From assembly GCF_964355755.1 (NCBI RefSeq), contig NC_092670.1:19281201-19345200 (forward strand): 64,000 nt of DNA, written 5' to 3'. This DNA is from Antedon mediterranea. Taxonomy: Eukaryota > Echinodermata > Crinoidea > Comatulida > Antedonidae. The notes beneath the pieces were generated by a model. The model was not told where the DNA came from, did not search any database, and worked only from the letters and a program-made list of their open reading frames with translations. Below, piece by piece: positions 1 through 11,014 of the stretch. Within the stretch, counting starts at the first letter, position 1. Each line of letters begins with the position of its first letter. The translations under genes were made by a program, and so were the position numbers.

Positions 1-595
1 TATACAGGTAATTATGAAATAGTTGACATTAGGTCAATTTAATTTTTAAAAATCAATTTATTACGAAATTATTATATACTATATTTTGACGATTGATTTC
101 CTTGCTTGCAACTTTCAAGACAAATAAACACAGAAGTTAACAACACCTTGATAGAAAAGTTGGTAATTATCCCCGAAACCTCGACTAAGAAATACCGGAA
201 TGGTGTCCGGCGGGGGATAGTTTATTACCATTAGTTAAGGTCCTATGTAAAGCACCTAGAGGGGTCAGTGATCCATTAGGCGCTATATAAATACTGTTTA
301 TTATTATTATTATTATTATTCAAGGGTAATAGAAAGTTTTATTGATTGTTTAACTTTATTATGGACAAATATATTAATTTTAGTGTAAAATAATAAACAT
401 TATTGATTTTCAATTGAGTATCAATGACTTTGGATAAGTTATTATTTATCACGACATGCCTACTTCTAAATACAAGCTGTTGCATTTAACGCACTTTAAG
501 TTTCGCCATTAACATTGACACTTTCATTGTCAGCAGCAGCTAGTCGTTGTCAACAGTGCGTTTCTCTTATATCTGGCTAAACGTCAATATAAACA
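1..595. other. 5' flank of the protease gene, with a SINE-like tail
   Basis: No coding exon is visible before the signal-peptide ATG at 596. Positions about 155-322 hold a dispersed-repeat tail: a GC-richer block, then GTAAAGCACCTAGAGG and GGCGCTATATAAATACTG, ending in a TTA microsatellite (about 299-320). The word GCGCTATATAAAT followed by TTATTA repeats is typical of 3' ends of tRNA-derived SINEs in marine invertebrates. The rest should contain the promoter and 5' UTR of the downstream gene, but I see no clear core promoter motif. Confidence 0.5.
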
Positions 596-3500
596 ATGTT
601 TTATATTATAGCATTGCTTCTAGTTATCGCTACGCCTGGTTTTTCACAGATCATCCGCGGAAGGGGTTGTAAGTATTTCATTATTATTACTATTACAACT
701 GTTGTTTACCCGGTACTAGCTTTAAACTATTTTGAAATGTAAATAATGTATGTCTACAAATTCTGGTTAGACCTGTACTTATTATTAACTAGGAAAACCA
801 GACAAAAGACTCGTCATAACAGCTTTATTCTGCTTAGTATTTAACTACTGATAACTCCTGATTACTACTAATATATAGAGCTCAGTTCAATAGACACACT
901 TTTGCACAAATGCATAATCTTTTTTTGGTTTTTTATTTGTCTTGTATCATAATTATAGCATTTGAAGAAGATGCCCACTGTTTTTATTGGGGCTTGTCAT
1001 CTTTTAAGACGTTCGACGACAGGTTGTACAACTTCAATGGCGGTGACCACACCTATACACTCGCCGCAGACTGCTGCCACAAGTCTTTCCACATAACTGT
1101 ATGTCGTTATGGTTTCGGGTGCCAACCATCTAACAAGTGTCCATTGGTCGTTACTATCACTACAAAGGATGAACCAGAGGAGATTCAGCTGACTGGAGCA
1201 TCCGGTTTTACAGCGCCAGTAGTAATGATCAATGGCACAGTGCAAGAGATGCCATTGGAGACAACCTCCGATATCTCTTTGACTAGGGTTTCAGAGTCAA
1301 TCGTTATAACTAGTAGAAAGTATGTTTATTTCATTCTCTTCTGATTACGTCTTCGTCTGTAGATTACTCCATTCATCCCAGGTCACCACAAACATAATAG
1401 TTATTAGATACTTATATTCTAATTTGGTGAACCCTATTTTGTATTTCTCCTAATTACTAGTTAATTCAGTAAACAATAGTGTAATGTCTCCTTTTTGTCT
1501 GTTATAGTTTTACGGTTATATGGGATGGTCTGCATACGATTACTGTACACGTAATTAGTGACTATAAATTCTGTACATGTGGACTATGTGGTTGCTACTC
1601 TAACATGAAGAATGACGATCTTAAGAAGCCAGATGGAAATACTGCATTTACAGTCGATGAGTTCGCAATTTCCTGGATAGAGGATTCCTTATCAGGTACG
1701 ATGAATACAGTACTTTCTGAGGCGCAGAGATATTACTGTCGTCGAGCAATTCATATATGCATAACACATTCCTAGAAATAGATTGAATATTTAACGAGGT
1801 CCAGCAACATTTCTACCTTCTTATTATACCTCTAGATATAAATATTCCTAAAGCTAGTAGTACGGATGAATCTCAATTGATGGCCACTGGTATTTGTGAG
1901 ATTTTGGAATCTTCAGAATTTGCAAGTTGCCATTCTGTAAGTTATTCTACTAATTAAAACTATAGAAACAGACGAGTAGAAATTAAATCCATATGATATC
2001 AATTTCTCTGGTTTAATCATCACTCGATTGTATTTTATCCCAGAACCATGAATAATATACGTAGGTCATACTTTGCATTAGTTGTATATAAAACATCAAA
2101 GAAAGAAGGCATTCCGTAAACATCATATTCTTTTCCAGAAAGTAAAAGTTGATGATTATAAACAGCAATGCATCGATTATCTTTCTACTTGCCGACCAAA
2201 CGACTTTGATGAGTGTACATGTAGTGCTCTCAGTGGATATGCATTAAAATGTGCAGAACAAGAAGTCTATGTAAATTGGCGCAATGAAAGTTTTTGTCGT
2301 AAGTGTTGTAATGCAAAGTAGTCTTAAATGATTACAAATGTACAAACGTTATTTGTATTGAAACAGTTTTTCCTTTTTCTTCTTTAGCGGCAAGTTGTCC
2401 AGCTAATGCTCCTTACAGCATGTGTAACAAGAACTGTTCTATCGGTGGATGTAATGGCACATTAGAAAGCTGCACTGGGCCTAAGTATTGTGTGGCCGGG
2501 TGTCAATGCCCAGAAGGTGCTTTCTTGCATGATGGCGTATGTGTACTGCCTGATGAGTGCCCATGTTTATATCAGAATTCAGAGTATCCTAATGGGGAAG
2601 AGTTCTATGATGGTGAGAGATGTCAAAATTGGTATGTTTCTGCATATTTCTAGCTGTTACTTGTAGTCGACAATATCTTTATTGGTAAGATAAAAACCAC
2701 CGCAGGACTGGTATATAATAATGTTTAATCTGTTTTTAGTTCGTGCTCAGGAGGTAAAACGGCATGCATGGACATCGATTGTCAAAGTAAGTTTGCTTAT
2801 TAAAATATATATTTTAATGTAGGCCTAGTATGTAGCTGGTCTAACTAGTATTGATGTGTTATAGATGATATCAATTGCATTCGTTTTTCTTTTAGTTGCT
2901 ATACGAGAAGATTCAAGGTCGAAACAAGCTCCAGTAGCTTCTATTAATTCTAGTACGTATACTATCTAAAGCTTGGTTCCCACTAGAACGTAACGCAAGG
3001 ACGTAAACGCAACGCAAGCGTTTTAACCAATGACAAGCGAAGTTATAGACAGTTAGCAATCACAAGCGAATAAGCCATCGCTTGTGATAGGTCAATTCAC
3101 TTGCGTTGCGTTACGTCCTTGTGTGTGCTTAATATTAAACTTTTCACTGTATATTCAATACAATATGTATTATTGATTTTTTTAAACTGCACATTTTAAA
3201 TTTCACTTAATCTTGTTTAAAGCACTTGATAAATTTCGAAAGATAGAGGATGTAGCGTTACAGCGGAACAACATTCATGTCACGTATGCTTCACTGTCCG
3301 ACTGTGCTGAGATGTGTGTTAATGAAACAGCTTTCAGGTGCCTTTCGTTTGACTATTCAACCGACAGAGGTGTATGCTGGTTGCAAAATACAACTAATAA
3401 GTTAGCGAAGACCTACCTACGATTCGACAAGAACAAAGATTACTACGAGCTAATGGGTAAGAATTGGTGGATACGCTGTTTTTTAATGTTTAACAGTGAT

Positions 3501-6500
3501 TGCCATTCCAAATATACCAACTAGGAGTATGTCTCTTACCTGATAATCAAGAGTCCTCTTTGCGAGACGTGTCACTAAATTGGCACCTTTTAAGGATAGT
3601 ACTTACTCGGTTGCTCGGCTGAAACTTAACATTTACTTTTTCTTTTTTCCACAGTTGACGAGGAAGATCCTGAATATGGTATGTAAATTGATTAATGTAC
3701 CTATTTAAGTACAATTTTGTTTTTAAATTGTTAGAAAGTTTTCTTTTCCTTAAGGAATAATTTAGATTTGCCCTGACAGCGCTTTGGTCTTTTTTTTTTT
3801 TTTTTTTTTTTTTTTATAGAAAAGCGCTTTATAATAATAAATCTATATAGTATAGTATATAAGTATACAATAAACATTCAGTTTACTTAAATGTACTGTC
3901 ATTTCATTTTATATCATGGTATTAGTATCTGCCTATGTTATTTTAAATAGCATTTTGAAAATATATTTCAGGAAGTATTGCATGTGATTTTGAGAACGGT
4001 TTTTGTGGATACACTTTCGATGGTGACATGGTCTTCAGCTGGACTCGTGCAACAGGACGCACTAAATCTTATTCTACGGGGCCAAAATATGATCATACGT
4101 TGGGAGATAACCGAAATGGTATTACTTTTTCTAGTAATTAGAAATAAATAATAACAGTGTTTTAAAGAATGAAATCAAGTTCGGCACTACTCAAGGAATG
4201 AATTGTGTGATCTTAGTCTTAATGAATATGCTAGAATGCAATATTAGAAATATTACTTATAAAACCATACAAATAGATCGTAAATGTATACTGTAGTTTA
4301 TTCTAACTACTGTATATGTGCTTGTGTGGTCAAGAGTCGATATTAACAAACTGGCTATGTGATTTGTTTTTATTTGTAAGGTCATTATGTTTATATGGAA
4401 GGATCATACAAGCGTGAAGATTGGCGAGCTGCTCTAAGATCTCCCTTCTCTCTTGCTATGAGTGGTCAAGTTAAATTTTACTATCATATGAAAGATACAT
4501 TCACAGAAGAATCTGGAAAATTTGAAGTTTATTTGAGGTAGGTATGATTCTGGAAGGTTTCTGTATGTGCCATCAGTTACACTTCTGCATACGACTACAT
4601 TAATCTCACCCGAGAGCATACTGAGATGTGACACTGTGACATGTTTGGCCATGACAATCTGGAAAGGACCACAAGAAAATACTTGTTAGGTAGAACGTAT
4701 GAAATGAATATTGCTGAACGTATGAAATGAATATTGCTAAACATAATAATTATCTTCCATATATAGAAGACATGGTTTTGATCTGGAAGAACCGATCTGG
4801 TCCATAACTGGAAACCAAGGTGATTTTTGGCATGAAGTTGTTATTGATGTTACTCCAGAGATGACGGAGTATTACTCATTTCAGGCAAGTATCTACAAAA
4901 AATGTTTGTGTTTCAGTAAACCTACAGTACCTTACATACGGATATTGTATTCGCAGTATTTCTTTATATTTCTCTTGCTTGTGAAACCGGCTATAGAACT
5001 TGTATCTGGTCATACTAACATAATGTTGTTCGCACTAGGTGGAGTTTGTAGGAACCAGAGGACCGACATCAAAGTGTGACATTGCTTTAGACGATATATC
5101 TATTAATGTCAGTGAAACTTATCTTTTGCCAGGTAAAGACTATATTCTTAATAAATTAGTTATTTGTGTGTAAGTTTTTAGTTACTGCAGGTGATCAACA
5201 GTATAACGTAGTTTCTATTTTTCTATTTTAAGCTGTTCACATAAACCTTTTTTGTTTTCTATTTAAAAGAGCCTGTTATTCAACCAGCGTGCGGTAGTCC
5301 AAAAGTTAAGAAGAGCCGCATAGTTGGAGGGCAAACTGCAACATATGGTAGTTGGCCGTGGATGGCAAGTATAAGGATTAAATACTGGTCAACTTACTTT
5401 CATATCTGTGGTGGTACTCTGATTAGTGACCAATGGATTGCTACGGCTGGTCACTGTCTTGGGTAAATTATTTTAGTAATTTTAGAAGAAAATCGTACGC
5501 GTAACAAAACAAATGGTAAGGACCATTTTATCTAAGCTATTGTTATTAATTTCAGCCATTACATTTTTTTCTCTCTAATTTTCACAGCTCCATGACGGAA
5601 TCTGAAATTAATTCAATGCTGATCGTCGTTGGTGCACACAGCACGTTTGGTGGTGATGAATTCGAGCAGACGTTCAAAGTTGCGGATTACATCATACATC
5701 CAGGTTACACAAAATATCTTGACAGCGACATTGCACTCATCAAATTGGACCAACCAGTGATATTTACCGACTATGTTAATCATGTATGCGTTAGAAATGA
5801 AACCTTTCCACCAGAGTACGAGTGCACTGTAACTGGATGGGGAGATACACAAGGTGAGGGCTTACATTGCACTAGTCCCTTTGAACTGCCAATTTCTTGT
5901 TCTTTCCATTCAAGTATGCTTAAGCTGATTTGTGCGGCAAGCTGGTATGATACAAAAACAGCGACGAAGATGATGATGAATAAATAATAATCATATTAAG
6001 TTGAGAATATAATGACTGATAAAAACGATTACATGTTATTGTATTGATGACTAGATATTACGATAACATAGAGTGGTCACTAGTGATTGTAGTTGCTCTG
6101 TAATCAGTCACTAATTTGATATGCTTTCTTCAGGACCTTCAACTGATAGCTTTTACCTGAACAAGGTGGAAGTTAAAATAATAGACAATGACAAATGTAA
6201 CAAACGAGATTGGTACAATGGTGGCGTTACTAAAGAGATGATGTGTGCAGGATATGAACAAGGAGGAAAAGATGCGTGTCAGGTAAGCTTATTTGGCCTA
6301 CAATTTTGTCGACCATGTTATGAAAATAAAAATATATGCGGCTTTAGTAGTAGTTTGCTGTTGTTGAAATAGGAAGAAAGTAGGACTGTGAAAGTCGCGA
6401 AAGGCATCGATCCTTAACAAAATACAAGAACCCTGTTCGACTTATCCACTAGCTCAGAAATAAACATGGGTGTTTTGTCTTTTGGAGAACGCAAATTACT

Positions 6501-6724
6501 CATGAAGACCCAAGGCATATTTTAAAATATCACAGTATCACGTTTTATTACAATTTCAGGGTGATAGTGGAGGGCCTCTTGTTTGCCAACGTTCAGATGG
6601 AGACTACGATCTTGTTGGTCTTGTGAGCTGGGGCGTTGGCTGTGCAGAAGTCCAAAAGCCTGGTGTCTATACACGCGTTCAGTCATATATATCTTGGATT
6701 GAAAATACCATTAATCCATATTGA
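596..6724 (+). CDS. Secreted mosaic serine protease (VWD-C8-TIL-PAN-MAM-trypsin)
   Basis: Eighteen coding exons: 596-668, 959-1319, 1508-1695, 1836-1936, 2139-2298, 2388-2631, 2740-2786, 2896-2952, 3223-3456, 3655-3678, 3972-4118, 4381-4537, 4767-4884, 5039-5132, 5270-5462, 5588-5853, 6134-6282, 6560-6724. They join in frame to 925 aa. Domains: signal peptide (1-18); VWD (about 27-205, with [11 protein letters not shown] and CTCGLCG); C8 (about 220-296); cysteine-rich TIL (298-352) and TILa/VWC-like piece (353-391); PAN/apple (411-488); MAM (499-668, [10 protein letters not shown] start, [10 protein letters not shown] end); trypsin (686-920). Activation should cleave R685-I686 (IVGG). Catalytic residues are His730 (ATAGHC), Asp780 (DSDIALI) and Ser874 (GDSGGP). 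Asp868, six before the serine, predicts cleavage after Arg/Lys. Cys676 in the propeptide probably stays disulfide-bonded to the catalytic chain, as in enteropeptidase-type proteases. The donor after 4884 is GC (CAGGCAAGT). The physiological substrate is unknown. The domain calls are firm; a one-to-one vertebrate orthologue is not evident. Confidence 0.9.
2969..3130. mobile_element. MITE family 1, copy A (in a protease intron)
   Basis: The element begins AAGCTTGGTTCCCACTAG and continues with ACGTAACGCAAGGACGTAA. The right end carries the inverse (TTGCGTTGCGTTACGTCC), so it is a short inverted-repeat element. Other copies in this window are at 26555-26735, 30831-30915, 32421-32569, 33505-33575 and 33850-34000. 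No coding capacity. It lies in the intron 2953-3222 and does not touch the splice sites. Confidence 0.75.
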
Positions 6725-7289
6725 TTCGTAGAAGACTGCAAGCTTTTAACTATTTTTAATCAAATATCGTAAGTAGCACCAACATATTGCCAATTGGAAG
6801 TTCCGGTTTCTTCTCACCAATTGGATTTCGATTAATTTATTCTGACTAAATTAATAATTCATTTTTTCTTTTAGTGTTTATTTCAGTAACTTGTATCATT
6901 TTATCATAAAATTGCTATAATTATTTGAACTATCATAGTATATTTTTGGAAGTACAAATTTTCAAAAATATAGCCAAATGTTGACCCTTTCATTTTACTA
7001 TATCATAATTAACATGCGCAGAATCACATAATGTGTTTTGCGCATGTTACCTCAACATATATTAAAAAAGTCGAGAACTAGTTACTTTTTCTCATTCTCA
7101 CAGATTTCCTCATCTTTATCGTTTCAAATTAATTAATTAAATTTCAGTATATCACCGGGCGGTTTCGAATTAATGTTCATGCCTAATGTGTTTATAAATA
7201 TAAAAGTATCTCTTCGGAGATCCCGCCTCGTGAATAAGAATACTGAAAGATGAGGGCGTATCAATTTGATCTCTGGCGTGCGTACAACT
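6725..7289. other. 3' flank of the protease gene
   Basis: AT-rich sequence after the stop codon. No canonical AATAAA is seen close by; an ATTAAA variant occurs near 7136. It probably contains the 3' UTR. It is followed by a TA-rich stretch and then the composite satellite. No gene seen. Confidence 0.4.
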
Positions 7290-10200
7290 GCTGTTTATAT
7301 ATATATATACATATGTATGCGCATATATGGCAATATTATCGCATAATTATTGAATTTTAGATAATGGATATTTTGGGCAATTGTCGAAAAAACCACTGTA
7401 CAGGACAATTTTCGAAATATGGGCAAATTTCGACACTATTATTTTTTACATAACTAGTTACTATGGCTCTATAAGATCATAATAACACAATATATGCGCA
7501 TATTTGGTAATATTATTGCATAATTATTGAATATTTAAAACGTGGATATTTTGGGCATTTTTCGAAAAATGGGCAAATTTCGACCCCTTACATAACTAAT
7601 TACTATGGCTCTATAAGATCATGATAATAATGTTTATTATGCTATAGTAACCATTTATTTCAAAAGTGGTTACTTTTGACATAAATGGTTACTATAGCAT
7701 ATCAAACATGCGCAGAGCCGAATAATGGGTTCTGCGCATGTAAATTGTGCTATAGTAACCAGTTTTATCGAAAAATAAAAAGGTCGAAAATTTGCCATTT
7801 TTTTGCATAATAAACATGCGCAGAGTCGAATAATGGGTTCTGCGCATGTCAATTGTGCTATCATAACCATATTTGACATAAATGGTTACTATAGCATAAT
7901 AAACATGCGCAGAGGCGAATGATGGGTTCTGCGCATGTCAATTGTGCTTTAGTAACCAGTTTTATTGAAAAATAAGAAGGTCGAAAATTTGCCATTTTTT
8001 GAAAAATCCCTGTACTATAGTACAGGGAAATTTTCTAAAAATGGCCGATTTTCGACCCTTTTATTTTTGGACATAAATGGTTACTATTGCATAATAAACA
8101 TGCGCAGAGTCGAATAATGGGTTCTGCGCATGTCAATTGTGCTATCATAACCATATTTGACATAAATGGTTACTATAGCACAATTGATATGCGCAGAACC
8201 GATTATTCGACTCTTTTCAATTTTTTTTTTTTTCAATTCAAAGTAACATTTATTTTCTTCAAAATAAAACAGTCAACAAAATGATGTAAAAAAAGGTAAT
8301 ATGATTGAAGAAGGCATGATCAAAAAAGCAAAAAGCTTGTGCCAGACATGCCTAAACAAAGATTAGATAAAAACAACACGAAAAAAGAAAATAAATAAAT
8401 AAATAAATTTAAAAAATTAAGAAATAACAATATAAAAAATTTACATAACATGAGCATGTTTATTATGCTATAGTAACCATTTATGTCAAAAGTAGTTAAT
8501 TTTGACGTAAATGGTTACTATAGCATAATAAACATGCGCAGAGGCGAATGATGGGTTCTGCGCATGTCAATTGTGATATAGTAGCCAGTTTTATTGAAAA
8601 ATAAGAAGGTCGAAAATCTGCCATTTTTTGAAAAATCCCTGTACTATAGTACAGGGAAATTTTCTAAAAATGGCCGATTTTCGACCCTTTTATTTTTTGA
8701 CATAAATGGTTACTATTGCATAATAAACATGCGCAGAGTCGAATAATGGGTTCTGCGCATGTCAATTGTGCTATAATAACCATATTTAACAAATTGTTAC
8801 TATAGTACAATTGACATGCGCATAACCCATTATTTGACTCTGCGCATGTTTATTATGCTATAGTAACCATTTATGTCAAAAGTGGTTACTTTTGACGTAA
8901 ATGGTTACTATAGCATAATAAACATGCGCAGAGGTGAATAATGAGTTCTACGCATGTTAATTGTGCTATAGTAACCAGTTTTATTGAAAAATAAAAAGGT
9001 CGAAAATTGGCCATTTTTTTGAAAAAATCCCTGTACTTATAGTACAGGGAAATTTTTGAAAAATGGCCGATTTTTTACCATTTTATTTTTTGACATAAAT
9101 GGTTACTACTGCATAATAAACATGCGTAGAGACGAATAATGGGTTCTGCGAATGTCAATTGTGCTATAGTAACCAGTTTTGACATAAATGGTCTTTAGCA
9201 TAATAAACATGCGCAGAGTCGACTAATGGGTTCTGCGCATGTTAATTGTGCTATAGTAACCAGTTTTATCGAAAAATAAAAAGGTCGAAAATTGGCCATT
9301 TCAAAAAAATTTCCGATTTTTTACCCTTTAATTTTTTGACATAAATGGTTACTATTGCATAATAAACATGCGCAGAGTCGAATAATGGGTTCTACGCATG
9401 TAAATTGTGCTATCATAACCATATTTGACATAAATGGTTACTATAGCACAATTGACATGCGCAGAACCCATTATTCGACTCTGCGCATGTTTATTATGCT
9501 ATAGTAACCATTTATGTCAAAAGTGGTTACTTTTGACGTAAATGGTTACTACTATAGCATAATAAACATGCGCAGAGGCTAATAATGGGTTCTGCGCATA
9601 TTAATTGTGCTATAGTAACCAGTTTTATCGAAAAATAAAAAGGTAAAAAATTGGCCAATTTTTTGAAAAAATCCCTGTACAGGGAAATTTTTGAAAAATG
9701 GCCGATTTTCGACCCTTTTATTTTTTGACATGAAAAGTTACTATTGCATAATAAACATGCGCAGCGACTAATAATGGGTTCTGCGCAAGTCAATTGTGCT
9801 ATAGTAACCAGTTTTGACATAAATGGATACTTTAGCACAATTGACATGTTAATTGTGCTATAGTAACCAGTTTTATCGAAAAATAAAAAGGTCGAAAATT
9901 TGCCATTTTTTGGAAAAAATCCCTGTAGGGATTTGTGCAGGAAAATTTTTGAAAAATGGCCGATTTTCAACCCTTTTATTTTTTGACATAAATGGTTATT
10001 ATTGCATAATAAACATGCGCAGAGACGAATAATGGGTTCTGCACATGTCAATTGTGCTATAGTAACCAGTTTTGACATAAAATGGTTACTATAGCATAAT
10101 AAAGATACGCAGAGGCGAATAATGGGTTCTGCGCATGTCAATTGTGCTATAGTAACCACTTTTTTCGAAAAATAAAAAGGTCGAAAAATGGACAAATTTC

Positions 10201-10480
10201 GACCCTTTTATTTTTTTACATACAGTAACTAGTTACTATGGCTCTATAAGATCATAATTACACAATATATGCGCATATTTGGCAATATTATTGCATAATT
10301 ATTGAATTTTAAAAAGTGGATATTTTGGGCATTTTTCGAAAAATGGGCAAATTTCGACCCTCTTATTTTTTACATAACTAGGCTATGGCTCTATAAGATC
10401 ATAATAACAATATATGCACATATATGGCAATATTATCAAATAATTTTTGAATTTTAGAAAGTAGATATTTTGGCCATTTT
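7290..10480. repeat. Composite satellite of nested palindromic units
   Basis: Two related unit types. The outer type (about 7290-7640 and 10200-10480) repeats TTGCATAATTATTGAAT, TATTTTGGGCATTTTTCG and TTACTATGGCTCTATAAG. The core type (about 7640-10200, roughly a dozen irregular copies) contains ATGCGCAGAGTCGAATAATG followed by TTCTGCGCATGT, which is an imperfect palindrome. That is bracketed by TGGTTACTATAGCA and its inverse TGCTATAGTAACCA, and alternates with TCCCTGTACTATAGTACAGG, another palindrome. Both types share the word CGACCCTTTTATTTTTT. Copies occur in both orientations, so the block can fold extensively. Long apparent ORFs on the minus strand are just repeated satellite translated and are not genes. 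Confidence 0.85.
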
Positions 10481-11014
10481 TGTCGGAACTCAGGTATGGG
10501 GTTTTTTTAAATTTTCCATATTGAAATGAAATGACCATATCTGACCATTTTATTTTGCCATCATTTGTTACTATATACTATGAAAATGTCAACCCTTTTA
10601 TCTGTTGACATAACTGGTTAAGTATGATGCTATATGATAACTGTGCATATACCAGCAGGTACTATTAACAATATGGGTAGTGTGGTAACATGCATAGAAA
10701 AAAATAGAATCTGCACATTTTTTTACCTATTTTATTTTGGGAGATTTTTGGAAAAGTCTATATGATTTGGTCAAAAAATAGACAATACCGTCACTAGTTA
10801 AACATTATACATCAATAAATAATATACATACTGATATCAATTTCATCTGTTTCATACACCTTTTGTTTATATAATAAATATTTCAATAAATATATTTTCC
10901 AACATTTGACCTGTTGCAATTGTCATATTGATGGCATTACTTGAAGCTGTACATATGGCCATTGAATATTTAGCTCGGCCCTCAAATTAGCTTGGCACTC
11001 AATTAGCTCGGCCT
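10481..11014. other. PICK1 3' flank
   Basis: Diverged satellite sequence to about 10800, then unique AT-rich DNA. Contains the candidate polyadenylation signal of the minus-strand PICK1 gene at 10731-10736. No other gene seen. Confidence 0.4.
10731..10736 (-). promoter_or_regulatory. Candidate polyadenylation signal for PICK1
   Basis: AATAAA on the minus strand, about 280 nt downstream of the PICK1 stop codon. Placement is plausible for a 3' UTR end, but similar words are common in this AT-rich DNA. Confidence 0.35.

Noticed and set aside
9527-10195. 222-codon minus-strand ORF
   Set aside because: It is the composite satellite translated; the peptide repeats with the DNA unit.
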